A stretch of 64,000 nt of DNA. Source: Candidatus Parabacteroides intestinigallinarum. Lineage in GTDB: Bacteria > Bacteroidota > Bacteroidia > Bacteroidales > Tannerellaceae. Below the pieces are notes generated by a model. The model made no database searches. It was not told the origin of the DNA and saw only the letters and a program-made list of their open reading frames with translations. The DNA lies in assembly GCA_019114945.1 (NCBI GenBank), contig DXEN01000080.1, positions 62,001 to 126,000 on the forward strand, written 5' to 3'. Position numbers and translations under genes: made by a program. Below, one piece after another: positions 1 through 8,108 of this stretch. Every line of letters begins with the position of its first letter. Position 1 is the first letter of the stretch.

Positions 1-320
1 ATTTCCCACGGGCCACGCAGCTCCACAAGGTCGGTCGGGGCCTTCCAGCCGGTGTAGCTGCCCGTGCTGCCCACCAGCGTGCCGCCAAGCACGGCCTGGA
101 TGTTCTCATAGTCCAGCTGGATGAGATTGAACGTCGGCGCTATGGTCGCGTTCTTGTTGGCCAGTGTCAGCACCGGAGCGTCCGGTACCTGCTCGGCTTC
201 CACGTCCGTGCTCTCCGGCTTCGTGCCGCCCCAGTCCCAGCTGCCTTTCTCGATGTAACCGATTTCCTTGCTGTTGAACTTTACCACGGCAATGCCGTAT
301 ATGAATTTCTTAGTTGCCAT
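1..320 (-). CDS. Phage tail tube-like protein, partial
   Basis: Leftward reading frame opening at 320 (MATKKFIYGIAVVKFNSKE) and still open at the window edge, so only the first 106 residues are visible. The segment is rich in beta-prone residues and small polar residues, with phrases such as GSWDWGGTKP and LGGTLVGSTGSYTGW. Together with its place after the lysis genes in a Mu-like late operon, this suggests a tail tube or major tail protein. The start codon overlaps the end of the upstream spanin gene by 11 bases, which implies coupled translation. No diagnostic motif is seen, so the family assignment is contextual and another virion protein is possible. Confidence 0.6.
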   Translation of the reverse strand, partial: MATKKFIYGIAVVKFNSKEIGYIEKGSWDWGGTKPESTDVEAEQVPDAPVLTLANKNATIAPTFNLIQLDYENIQAVLGGTLVGSTGSYTGWKAPTDLVELRGPWE

Positions 321-882
321 TGTTCTTTCGTTTTAGAATGATGATTATTGTTGTTAGCACACTCAGCAGTATTCCGACCCCCAAACCGTAGAAAAATATT
401 TTAACGGGGTTCGAACGCTGTTTTATTTCCTCTTCGTACAGCCCGGTCATCTCCTCGTAGCGTTCCTTCCACACGGAGGATGTCCGCTCGTAGTATTCCA
501 CCAGGAGCTGCAGGCTGTCGCAGCTCGCGTACACGGTGATCACGTCCCTGTCGCGGCTTACCGACACGCTGGCCTGTCCGCTCTTCCCGCTGTATGAGGC
601 CAGCGGAGGAAGCCTCAGAAGGCTGTCAGCCGGTATCGCCAGACTCACCTCCGACTTCGGTACCGTTTCCGTCCGCACCAGGCGGACTTCGCTCCTCATG
701 CTGTCCGCCCGGCCCGTCGCCGTTTCCGTCCGTGCCGTTTCCCGCGCTGTCTTTCGGGTGCTCGCGCACCCCGCGAAGCACAGGGCAATCGTCATGATGC
801 TTGCAAGAATTGGCAGTGTCAATGGCCTTGCGAAGGCGTGCCATCTCGCGCTTCGTCGCCTGAAGGTCTTTCCTCGTCGCAT
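310..882 (-). CDS. Candidate unimolecular spanin (lipoprotein with C-terminal TM)
   Basis: 190 residues. The N-terminus has a basic stretch (MRRGKTFRRR), a hydrophobic run and a lipobox-like CFAGC ending at Cys39, as in outer-membrane lipoproteins. The C-terminus has one strong membrane span (FFYGLGVGILLSVLTTIIII) followed by a basic tail. This lipoprotein plus inner-membrane anchor layout matches unimolecular spanins such as T1 gp11, which join the two membranes during lysis. The 5' part (626-882) lies out of frame inside the 3' end of the upstream lysis gene, an arrangement typical of Rz/Rz1. A later Met at 795 would leave too short a signal peptide, so the long start is preferred. The role is inferred from architecture and from the amidase two genes upstream. 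Confidence 0.65.
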   Translation of the reverse strand: MRRGKTFRRRSARWHAFARPLTLPILASIMTIALCFAGCASTRKTARETARTETATGRADSMRSEVRLVRTETVPKSEVSLAIPADSLLRLPPLASYSGKSGQASVSVSRDRDVITVYASCDSLQLLVEYYERTSSVWKERYEEMTGLYEEEIKQRSNPVKIFFYGLGVGILLSVLTTIIIILKRKNNGN

Positions 883-1093
883 TGAGTTCGTCTTTTAACG
901 GTTCAACGATATTGTCCACAAGTATCCGGGTGGCGTGCTCAGCGTTGTCAATCCGCACGGTCTCGGCGTCCGCCTTCGCCTTCTCGGCTTCCGCGTTGGC
1001 CTTGCGCACCGTCGCGCGGAGCGTCACAATGCCAACAACGGTCGCCAGAAGTGAGCCACCCAGTACGAAATTGAGAATTTCACTGAGTTCCAT
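626..1093 (-). CDS. Membrane-anchored coiled-coil lysis protein (holin or i-spanin candidate)
   Basis: 155 residues. A single N-terminal membrane span (about residues 7-26, FVLGGSLLATVVGIVTL) is followed by a long charged heptad-like region (about 30-95), a CX5C segment (CKHHDDC) and a Gly/Pro/Asp-rich low-complexity tail. It follows the amidase gene by 15 bases and overlaps the downstream lipoprotein gene by 257 bases in another frame. One TM plus a coiled coil fits an inner-membrane spanin subunit; the position between endolysin and spanin also fits a holin. The odd tail is probably shaped by the overlapping reading frame. The exact role cannot be decided from sequence. Confidence 0.6.
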   Translation of the reverse strand: MELSEILNFVLGGSLLATVVGIVTLRATVRKANAEAEKAKADAETVRIDNAEHATRILVDNIVEPLKDELNATRKDLQATKREMARLRKAIDTANSCKHHDDCPVLRGVREHPKDSAGNGTDGNGDGPGGQHEERSPPGADGNGTEVGGESGDTG

Positions 1094-1107
1094 CTGATAC
1101 TATGTTT

Positions 1108-1572
1108 TTATTGTTTGATTCCTATCGATTCCAGCCATGCAGGCACATCGAAACTCGGGCAGGCTTTCGCCGCCAGCTGATTATGCCCTACAACCGGGAT
1201 GGAGGGGAAACGCCGGTGGAAGTCTTTCACATAGGCCTCCATCGCTTTCTTCTGCGCCGGGGTACGGGTGTCCTTGGGGGTCTTGCCGTCAGCGGAAACA
1301 CCACCGACGTACACAACGTGCCGGGATGTAGAGTTGTACCCTTTTGCCCCGTTGGTAATCTCCCAGGGATCCACCTGTGCGTCCTCATTGTTGCCCACCA
1401 GGCGTTCCACCTTTCCGTCCAAGTGTATCATGTCGGTATAACCGACCTGCTTCCATCCACGACCGCCCTTGCTCACCGGGTCGGTGTGCCAGTGGCGGAT
1501 GTCCGCCGAGCTCACCTCGCGGCCTTCCGGAGTGGCCGTGCAGTGCAATACCAAATGTTTCAACTGTGCCAT
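1108..1572 (-). CDS. N-acetylmuramoyl-L-alanine amidase (phage endolysin)
   Basis: 154 residues, the size of T7 lysozyme, and of the same amidase_2 type. It cleaves the amide bond between MurNAc and L-Ala of peptidoglycan. Likely zinc ligands are His10 (LVLHCTAT), His130 (VVGHNQL) and Cys138 (AKACPSFD); Tyr45 and Lys136 sit where T7 lysozyme has Tyr46 and Lys128. No signal peptide is seen, so release to the wall should depend on a holin. The gene starts 4 bases after the capsid gene and leads a three-gene lysis cassette placed between head and tail genes. Confidence 0.9.
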   Translation of the reverse strand: MAQLKHLVLHCTATPEGREVSSADIRHWHTDPVSKGGRGWKQVGYTDMIHLDGKVERLVGNNEDAQVDPWEITNGAKGYNSTSRHVVYVGGVSADGKTPKDTRTPAQKKAMEAYVKDFHRRFPSIPVVGHNQLAAKACPSFDVPAWLESIGIKQ

Positions 1573-1575
1573 AGT

Positions 1576-2904
1576 TTACTCACTTTTGGCCGTTTGGGTT
1601 ATCGTTATTTTGGCTGTCTTGTTGTTGTTGGACTGCAAGGTCAATGTCAGGATTCCGCTTTTCTGCTCACCCTCGTTGGCATCTGCCGAAATGGTCACGG
1701 TATTGCCTTTCTTGCTTACATTGAACCCATCAGGGGCAGCTCCCACCGTATATGATCCACTCGCAGTCACTGTCACATCCTTGCTGCCACCTTCCGCCGG
1801 AATGGTCACCGTAGTCGGGTCTGCCGTAATGGAACCTTCTGACGATGCCTGATAACCACTGCGGATTGCCACACCGGCATCAGCTTTCTTGAACATGCAG
1901 ATGAAGTAGTGCCTGAAGTTGATCTTGTTGCGCTGGTATTCCGGGTCGGTCGATGCCTCGCTGTAATACATCTTCGTGGAGCCGGTGGCCTTGAACACAC
2001 GCGGTACATAGAAAGCGAACGAACATTGGAATTCCCCGGCTTCGGCCAAGGCACCGACAGCTTTCTTCTTGCCGGCAACGGTATAGAGCGGAGTATTCCC
2101 GAACTCATAGATGTCGAAACCGTACAGGCGGCCTATCCGGCCATCCGTCTGGTTCAGGTTATACTGTTCCTTGAACTTCTGGTCTGCCATCAACAAGTCG
2201 TTTACATGGTCACTGCACAATACCAGACGACGCTTGTCTGCCGGTACACGCAACTTGTCCAATGCGGCTTTCAGGCGCACGATGTCACCTGGCACAAGGC
2301 GCAGACGCCCTGTGTCGGCATCACGCTCGCCGGTCGTTACCAATACCGGGGTGGTGTCCGTATTTTCCGTAGGGCACAGCGCATGGGCTGCCTTCGCAAA
2401 CTTGGCGTCATTGATAGCATTCGAGTGGCTCTCCTTCACACGGCTCATCTTGTCGTAGCTGATGGCATACAGCTCATCGTCCGTGATGGGGGTCACCTTC
2501 GTCTGGAACTTGTCAAGCTCGATGGCGATGTCCGCATCGTCCAGAGCCTGCAACGGGATTGGGTAGGTCGTGTTGTTGATCAGCACTTCCGGGTCAACTC
2601 CCACCTCTACCAGGTGAATGATGTCATTGTTCACCAGGGACGAGCTGTCAGGTATGCCGTCCAGCCACGTGCCTTCCAGCAGGCCGCGCAGGGCTTTCAC
2701 CAGCTCGCCCGTCCAGATTTCCTTATACACTCCGGCACGCAGCACGCCCTGGGGCACGGTGCCGCCGAACAGGACGGCCACGGCATTCATGCCGGCCGCA
2801 CCGGCCACCGGAGAAATACCGGCCGCCATTGCCAGCAAACCGCCTGTCATGCAGTTGAACAGGACAGCAGCCAGCGCCATCATGATTTTCTTGTTCATTG
2901 TCAT
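1576..2904 (-). CDS. Major capsid protein with C-terminal BACON-like domain
   Basis: 442 residues. The first ~350 residues resemble the major head protein of Bacteroidota Mu-like phages (hydrophobic N-terminus, then GVYKEIWTGELVKAL and a C-terminal RNKINFRHYFICMF), and the gene follows the protease/scaffold gene as T follows I/Z in Mu. Residues about 354-442 form a separate beta-rich domain with the signature VTIPAEGGSKDVTVTASGS and ending TAKITITQTA, matching BACON-type immunoglobulin-like domains known from Bacteroidota carbohydrate-active proteins and crAss-like phages. The usual BACON Trp is replaced by Tyr. The extra domain could decorate the capsid surface. Head role is well supported by context; the domain call rests on pattern only. 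Confidence 0.85.
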   Translation of the reverse strand: MTMNKKIMMALAAVLFNCMTGGLLAMAAGISPVAGAAGMNAVAVLFGGTVPQGVLRAGVYKEIWTGELVKALRGLLEGTWLDGIPDSSSLVNNDIIHLVEVGVDPEVLINNTTYPIPLQALDDADIAIELDKFQTKVTPITDDELYAISYDKMSRVKESHSNAINDAKFAKAAHALCPTENTDTTPVLVTTGERDADTGRLRLVPGDIVRLKAALDKLRVPADKRRLVLCSDHVNDLLMADQKFKEQYNLNQTDGRIGRLYGFDIYEFGNTPLYTVAGKKKAVGALAEAGEFQCSFAFYVPRVFKATGSTKMYYSEASTDPEYQRNKINFRHYFICMFKKADAGVAIRSGYQASSEGSITADPTTVTIPAEGGSKDVTVTASGSYTVGAAPDGFNVSKKGNTVTISADANEGEQKSGILTLTLQSNNNKTAKITITQTAKSE

Positions 2905-2925
2905 TGTCTTTATCAGGTTTCACAT

Positions 2926-3867
2926 TCAGATTTCACACTCCATGCCGTACTCCGCCTTGTACAGGCGCTTGTATTCGTCCGGCTGTTTCCCTCGCATCTC
3001 TTCCAGCTTCTCGGAAGGAACCTCGCTCAGCTTCTTGTAGGTAACCGTGGTTGCGGCAGGAGCACCTCCCTGATGGCCGACGACCGCGCTCAGCTTCACC
3101 TGCGGCGACATGGCACCGAAAGTGCTTTCCAGGTCTTCCACTCCGATTTTCTTGCCAAGCTCGATGAACTGCTGTTTCTTGTCCTCGCCGATACGCTTTT
3201 CCGCGATGGCCTTTTCCACCGCAGCCGTGATGCGTCCGAGCTGCAGCGTCTCGTTTTCCTTGCGGAGCTTGTCCGCATCTTCCTTGGAGGCTTTCAACTC
3301 CGCGAGCTTCGCGCTGATGGCCGCCTCGTCGGCCGTTTCCGGCAGGCCCAACTGGAGGGCCAGCATTTTCTGATCCATAACTTTTTGTTTTTGGGGTTTG
3401 TTATTCAACAATGGCAGGAGGCATTCGCCGTCCTTGCCGAGATTTATCACCGTGCCGTCCCTTTTCAGGACGATGGCATCGTCATTGGCTCCTATGTCCA
3501 CCAGCGACACCTCGAACAGCTTGCTCTTCGTCACCGTCGGCCGGGTCTGTCCCTGCACGAGGTGTTCCTTTGCGTCGCTCAGTTCCAGGATGTCTATCCC
3601 GGCACTGACCATGCGCAAGCTGCCGAACTCGTACTGTTTCTTGCACCGCTTCGACAGTTCGCTGGCCTCGTCAAAGACCAGCTCGCCGGTCACTTCGCCG
3701 TTCTCGGACTTCAGGTCTTTCACATAGCCTATCACATTGCCGCGCTCGTGCATGTAAAGCAGCACGGGGTTCCGGCAGTACTGCTCCACGTTCATGCCTG
3801 CGGTCAGCACACGGGAGCCGTAGCTGTTCAGGCTGTCGTTTGAAATTCTTACTCGTCTTGCACTCAT
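2926..3867 (-). CDS. Prohead serine protease fused to scaffold
   Basis: 313 residues. The N-terminal half is a caudoviral prohead protease: likely catalytic His40 (LLYMHERG), Ser88 (LRMVSAGI) and an acidic residue near 119 in the family motif FEVSLVDIGAN. The C-terminal half (from about 164) is charged, coiled-coil prone and ends like a scaffold, equivalent to the nested I/Z genes of Mu. An internal Met164 (MDQKMLALQLG, at 3378) is preceded by an A-rich stretch of the sort used as a Bacteroidota start region, so a separate scaffold product is likely. First gene of the leftward late operon. Confidence 0.85.
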   Translation of the reverse strand: MSARRVRISNDSLNSYGSRVLTAGMNVEQYCRNPVLLYMHERGNVIGYVKDLKSENGEVTGELVFDEASELSKRCKKQYEFGSLRMVSAGIDILELSDAKEHLVQGQTRPTVTKSKLFEVSLVDIGANDDAIVLKRDGTVINLGKDGECLLPLLNNKPQKQKVMDQKMLALQLGLPETADEAAISAKLAELKASKEDADKLRKENETLQLGRITAAVEKAIAEKRIGEDKKQQFIELGKKIGVEDLESTFGAMSPQVKLSAVVGHQGGAPAATTVTYKKLSEVPSEKLEEMRGKQPDEYKRLYKAEYGMECEI

Positions 3868-4042
3868 TTCGTCTTCGCGTTTTGCGTTTTACGCTGCAAT
3901 ATTACACCGCAAAGGGCTGGCCGCCAAAAAAGTGTGAAACGGTTGCACACTTCTATGCAACTGTTTCCTATCTTTTTGGCGTTCAGCCCGAAACGCCGCA
4001 ACTTTGCCGTAAGATACGCACGCATTCAAGATTTTACCAGAT
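3868..4042. promoter_or_regulatory. Divergent late promoter region with 23-bp palindrome
   Basis: 175 bases separate the leftward capsid operon from the rightward packaging operon. On the plus strand a TTTG at 3975-3978 lies exactly 20 bp from CAACTTTG at 3999-4006, a good Bacteroidota promoter for terS with a start near 4013. At 3930-3952 there is an inverted repeat, AAGTGTG and CACACTT arms around a central G with one mismatch. It lies between the two outgoing directions and could bind a phage late regulator. Confidence 0.55.
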
Positions 4043-4516
4043 ATGAAGAAAGCAGACATTGAGAAGAAGAAGTCGCTCGGCAGGGCATTGTACCTTTCCG
4101 GGATGGAGCAGACCGAGATTGCCGACAAGATAGGCATATCGCGCGTTACCGTCTCCAAATGGTGCTCCGCCGAGGGATGGAAGGAGGCAAGGGCGGCCAA
4201 GAGCATCACACGCCCGGAACTGGTCAACAAGCTGTTGCTGACAATTGACAAGCTCATAGAACAGGTGAACGCATCCGAGGATGCCAACCTCATCGCCGGA
4301 CTGGGCGACAAGCTGGCCAAACTGTCGTCGGTCATCGAGAAGCTCGACAAGAAGGCCAACGTGGTGGATGCCATCGAGGTGTTCATGGCCTTTTCAAAAT
4401 GGCTGGAGCACCGGGCGCAGACCGACCCGGAACTCACGCCCGACCTTATCAAGGCCATCAACAAGTACCAGGACAAGTATATAGTGGAAAGCATGGGCAC
4501 GAGCCTGGGGAGGTGA
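4043..4516 (+). CDS. Terminase small subunit-like HTH protein
   Basis: 157 residues. The N-terminal part holds a clear helix-turn-helix (about 20-45: MEQTEIADKIGISRVTVSKW), followed by alpha-helical segments, as in DUF1804/terminase small subunits of Mu-like phages. It would recognise phage DNA and load the large terminase. The gene opens the rightward packaging module, lies 3 bases before terL and has its own promoter in the region just upstream. Confidence 0.8.
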   Translation: MKKADIEKKKSLGRALYLSGMEQTEIADKIGISRVTVSKWCSAEGWKEARAAKSITRPELVNKLLLTIDKLIEQVNASEDANLIAGLGDKLAKLSSVIEKLDKKANVVDAIEVFMAFSKWLEHRAQTDPELTPDLIKAINKYQDKYIVESMGTSLGR

Positions 4517-4519
4517 CGC

Positions 4520-6082
4520 ATGGCGACACAGGCAGAGATTAAACAGAGGTATGCGGAATGGCAGGAACACTGCAAGCACATCCAGTCCATCACGGACACT
4601 GCACTGCTGATAAGAGAGACTCCGGTCGAAAAGGATAGGCGCATCCGGCGTCTGCAAAAGGACTATGCCGCGTTCTGTGAATACTACTTCCCGCATTTCC
4701 TGCAACTGCGCGACAAGGTGACGGGCGAAGTCATCCGTACCATACATAATGCGCCGTTCCACAACACGGCGGCCGTCAAGGTCAAGAACACCCCGAACCT
4801 GAAGGCAGTATTCAAATGGCCGCGCGGCCATGCCAAGTCCACCCATTTCGACATCTTCATGCCGCTCTGGCTGATGTTCCAGCCCAAGCGGCTCATCAAC
4901 TTCATGGTGGTGGTCGGCAAGAGCGAGGACAGCGCCATCCGCCTGCTTTCGGACATTCAGGCCGAACTTGAGTACAACGCCCGCATCATCGCCGATTTCG
5001 GCGAGCAGAAAAGCGTGGGGGACTGGCAGGAGGGCGAATTCACCTCGCAGTCCGGCGTGAAGTTCCTTGCCTGCGGACGCGGCCAGTCGCCGCGCGGCCT
5101 CCGTGAGCGTGAGGCACGCCCGGACTACATCGTCATCGACGACCTCGACGACGACGAGCTTTGCCGCAACGAGAAGCGTGTCAAAGACCTGACAGACTGG
5201 GTGAAGGAGGCACTTTTCGGGGCGCTGGATGTGGGGCGCGGACGCTTCCTCATGGTGGGCAACCTCATTTCCAAGACTTCCGTGCTGGCGAACATCGCGG
5301 CCACAAAGGGCGTGTATGTGTCCGAGGTGAAGGCGGTGGACAGGGACGGCAATCCCGTCTGGAAAGAGAAGTGGACTAAAGACGAAGCACAGGAGTACCG
5401 AGACTTCGTGGGCTACCGGGCATGGGAGAAGGAGATGATGCACAACCCCATCAAGGACGGCACCATCTTCCGGCACGACTGGATACGCTTCAAGAAGGTA
5501 CTGCCGCTTGAAAAATACGACCAGCTCGTCTGCTACACCGACCCGTCGTTCAAGTCAACCACGGCCAACGACTACAAGGCTTCACGCTTTTGGGGAAAGA
5601 TAGGTCCCGAACTCCACCTTCTCGACTGCTATGTCCGGCAGGACACCGTGACCGGCATGGTACGGTGGCTCTATGACCTGCATGAACGCACGCGTGACAG
5701 GGCGGCCGTCCTCTTTTTCATGGAAGCGAACTTCATGCAGGACATCATCCTGGACGAGTTCACCGAAGAGGGCAACCGCCGCGGCTACCAGTTGCCCATC
5801 ATGCCGGACATGCGCAAGAAGCCGGAGAAACTCCAGCGCATCGAGGCCGTTTCGCCTTTGTGGGAGCGCGGGTTCGTCTGGTACAACGAGGCGTTGAAGG
5901 ATACGCCGGACATGCAGGTCGGCATCGAGCAGACGCTTGCTCTGGAACGCGGAAGCCGTGTCCACGATGACGCGCCGGACGCGGACGAAGGTGCCATCTG
6001 GATACTCCAGAAGCATACAAGACAACAGATTTACAAACCGAGGCTTGGCATGAGGCGCCATTCCTCAAAAAACAGCTGGTAA
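4520..6082 (+). CDS. Terminase large subunit (Mu gp28-like)
   Basis: 520 residues. The ATPase domain shows a degenerate P-loop at about 101-109 (PRGHAKSTH) and a Walker B at 203-209 (YIVIDDLDD). The RNase H-like nuclease domain shows acidic residues at Asp341 (CYTDPSFK), Glu402 (FMEANFMQD) and a late DDAPDADE segment. The protein packages phage DNA into proheads and, for Mu-like phages, cuts in flanking host DNA. Start ATG at 4520 follows terS closely; the C-terminus is basic (GMRRHSSKNSW). Confidence 0.92.
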   Translation: MATQAEIKQRYAEWQEHCKHIQSITDTALLIRETPVEKDRRIRRLQKDYAAFCEYYFPHFLQLRDKVTGEVIRTIHNAPFHNTAAVKVKNTPNLKAVFKWPRGHAKSTHFDIFMPLWLMFQPKRLINFMVVVGKSEDSAIRLLSDIQAELEYNARIIADFGEQKSVGDWQEGEFTSQSGVKFLACGRGQSPRGLREREARPDYIVIDDLDDDELCRNEKRVKDLTDWVKEALFGALDVGRGRFLMVGNLISKTSVLANIAATKGVYVSEVKAVDRDGNPVWKEKWTKDEAQEYRDFVGYRAWEKEMMHNPIKDGTIFRHDWIRFKKVLPLEKYDQLVCYTDPSFKSTTANDYKASRFWGKIGPELHLLDCYVRQDTVTGMVRWLYDLHERTRDRAAVLFFMEANFMQDIILDEFTEEGNRRGYQLPIMPDMRKKPEKLQRIEAVSPLWERGFVWYNEALKDTPDMQVGIEQTLALERGSRVHDDAPDADEGAIWILQKHTRQQIYKPRLGMRRHSSKNSW

Positions 6083-6083
6083 T

Positions 6084-6314
6084 ATGTTCAGACTGATAAA
6101 GGATTTGATTTTTGCATGGCAATACAAGCGTGCCGTGAAAAAGGCCGTGAAACTTTCAAAACTCCACGGCATGAAGTTTTATGTGATTTACCTGAATGGT
6201 GGCTTGAAGGTCGTACCCAAGAAGGCTGTCAAGGAACTGGTGGCACGCCGCCGGTTCCGCAAAGGGGTGACCGTGCAGGACATAGAAAAACGCGCCCTGT
6301 TCGTGACGCATTAA
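6084..6314 (+). CDS. Small basic phage protein, unknown
   Basis: 76 residues, highly basic (many Lys/Arg), beginning one base after the terL stop and ending before the gp36-like gene. The N-terminus (MFRLIKDLIFAWQYKRAVKK) could form an amphipathic helix. Its position between terminase and head-tail connector genes is shared with small uncharacterised genes in Mu-like phages. No known domain is recognised; the tight spacing and phage-like codon use support it being real. Confidence 0.65.
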   Translation: MFRLIKDLIFAWQYKRAVKKAVKLSKLHGMKFYVIYLNGGLKVVPKKAVKELVARRRFRKGVTVQDIEKRALFVTH

Positions 6315-6329
6315 AGGAAGGAAGTGCTT

Positions 6330-6749
6330 ATGTTCATTACAGATGAGGATTACAAGGTGGTCATCGGCGAGAGCGCGCTGAAAGTGGTTTCACAAGTCAG
6401 TTCAGAAAACCGGAGCAACGCCGAGATGGAAGCCCAGGAGGAAATTGCCGGGTACCTGCGCCCGAAATATGACTGCGCGGCCCTGTTCGCCGCAGAAGGC
6501 GACGAACGCAACCGGCTCGTAGTCATGTACTGCTGCGACATTGCGCTCTACCACATGGCGGCGTCCCTGCCGCAGAAGATGGGCATGGAAATACGCAAGG
6601 AGCGTTACGAAAGGGCCGTCAAATGGTTGGAGGGCGTACAGGCAGGGAAGATTGTGCCGGATCTGCCGGTCGTACTGGACGAGGACGGTGAGCCGGTAAG
6701 CGGCACGTTCATTTACGGGTGCCAGAAGAAACAACGTTATAATTGGTAG
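6330..6749 (+). CDS. Mu gp36-like protein (DUF1320), head-tail connector
   Basis: 139 residues from the ATG at 6330. A GTG six bases earlier is possible but the purine-rich AAGGAAGGAAG ends at 6322, which fits the ATG better. The protein begins MFITDEDYKVVIG and is mostly helical, as in the DUF1320/gp36 family, whose members sit in the head-tail joining region. It lies between terminase and portal genes, as in Mu-like phages, and ends 4 bases before the portal gene. Confidence 0.78.
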   Translation: MFITDEDYKVVIGESALKVVSQVSSENRSNAEMEAQEEIAGYLRPKYDCAALFAAEGDERNRLVVMYCCDIALYHMAASLPQKMGMEIRKERYERAVKWLEGVQAGKIVPDLPVVLDEDGEPVSGTFIYGCQKKQRYNW

Positions 6750-6753
6750 GCTT

Positions 6754-8067
6754 ATGGGTATATGGGAAGGAATCAGGCAGTATTTCACCGGCCATGACGA
6801 CCGGATACTGCACACGAAATACGGCGAATTCAATCTCGCCAAGGAAGGCGACCGCAGGAAAGTGCGGAAGATGGTCGTAAACCTGCAACGCACAACTGAC
6901 GCGCTGACACGGAAGGACATCCAGGACTGGCGGAACGCTTGGCAGCTGGCCATCAACGTGGACAGCCCGAACCGCAAGCCGCTTTACGACATCTACCGGG
7001 ACGTGGACGCCGACCTGCACCTCTCCGGCTGCATCGAGCAGCGCAAGGGGTTCGTCATGTCGCGCTCGTTCAAGATTGTCGGCGCAGACGGCAAGGAGGT
7101 GGAGGAAGCGGCACACTACTTCAACCAGGCATGGTTCCGCCAACTAATGAAGCTGTCGCTCGATTCAGTCTATTGGGGACACTCGCTCATCGAACTGGGC
7201 GACCTCGTGACGGACGGGGACGGCTGCGTCTGCTACGAAGGAGTGAAGCTCATTCCGCGCAAGCACGTCATACCCGAATACGGCCGTGTCGTCACCGACC
7301 TCGGACAGGACTGGACGACCGGCATCGAATACCGCCGCGCCCCGTTCGCAGACTGGCTCATCGAGGCGGGACAGCCGGACGACCTCGGACTGTTCCTGAA
7401 AGCGGCCACGCAGACCATACCGAAGAAGAACGCGCTGGCGTTCTGGGATACCTTCGCGGAGATTTTCGGCATGCCCATGCGCATCGCCAAGACCACCACG
7501 CGCGACGAGAAGGAACTGGCCAAGATGGAACGCATGATGGACAGCATGGGAGCGAGTCTCTGGGGCGTGTTCCAGGAAGGCACGGAGATTGAGGTCGTGG
7601 AAAGCACCAAGGGGGACGCCTTCAACGTGTATGACAAACGCGTGGACAGGGCGAACTCCGAACTGTCCAAGCTCATCATCGGACAGACCATGACCATTGA
7701 GGACGGCTCCAGCCTCTCGCAGTCGCAGACGCACCTCGAAGTGTTCGAGAACCTCGTGGAAAGCGACCGCACCATGCTGGGCGACATCGTGAACAACCAG
7801 CTTATCCCGCGCATGGCGAAGCACGGCTTCCCGGTCAAGGGGCTGCGCTTTGAATGGGACGACTCGGTGGACTACACCCCGGAACAGCAGGTGGCATTTG
7901 AAAAAATGGTATCAGACCGGTATGAAGTAGACCCGAAATATTTCGCCGAGAAGTACAACATGCCGGTCGGGGAAAGGCGTAACGTCCAGACCTCCATAAC
8001 CGGAAAGGAAGATGAAGCGGATGACGACAAGAAACGGCAAAAGAACGTACGCCCTTTTTTCGACTGA
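6754..8067 (+). CDS. Portal protein (DUF935, Mu gp29-like)
   Basis: 437 residues, family-typical for DUF935 portals, which form the dodecameric ring at the capsid vertex through which DNA passes. Recognisable phrases include RDVDADLHLSGCIEQRKGFV near residue 80-100 and the ATIEDGSSLSQ-type segment (MTIEDGSSLSQSQTH) about residue 310-325. The gene ends at a TGA at 8065-8067. Its last codons contain T_TTT_TTC (8055-8061), a canonical -1 slippery heptamer in the portal frame, directly before the next gene, which has no normal start in its own frame. Confidence 0.9.
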   Translation: MGIWEGIRQYFTGHDDRILHTKYGEFNLAKEGDRRKVRKMVVNLQRTTDALTRKDIQDWRNAWQLAINVDSPNRKPLYDIYRDVDADLHLSGCIEQRKGFVMSRSFKIVGADGKEVEEAAHYFNQAWFRQLMKLSLDSVYWGHSLIELGDLVTDGDGCVCYEGVKLIPRKHVIPEYGRVVTDLGQDWTTGIEYRRAPFADWLIEAGQPDDLGLFLKAATQTIPKKNALAFWDTFAEIFGMPMRIAKTTTRDEKELAKMERMMDSMGASLWGVFQEGTEIEVVESTKGDAFNVYDKRVDRANSELSKLIIGQTMTIEDGSSLSQSQTHLEVFENLVESDRTMLGDIVNNQLIPRMAKHGFPVKGLRFEWDDSVDYTPEQQVAFEKMVSDRYEVDPKYFAEKYNMPVGERRNVQTSITGKEDEADDDKKRQKNVRPFFD

Positions 8068-8108
8068 GCCCCGATGAATATTCGGGGCTGCACAGCCGCT
8101 ATGCGGCA

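Noticed and set aside
1909..3843. Plus-strand frame opposite capsid and protease genes
   Set aside because: Antisense of well-recognised head genes; His/Val/Leu-rich composition typical of shadows.
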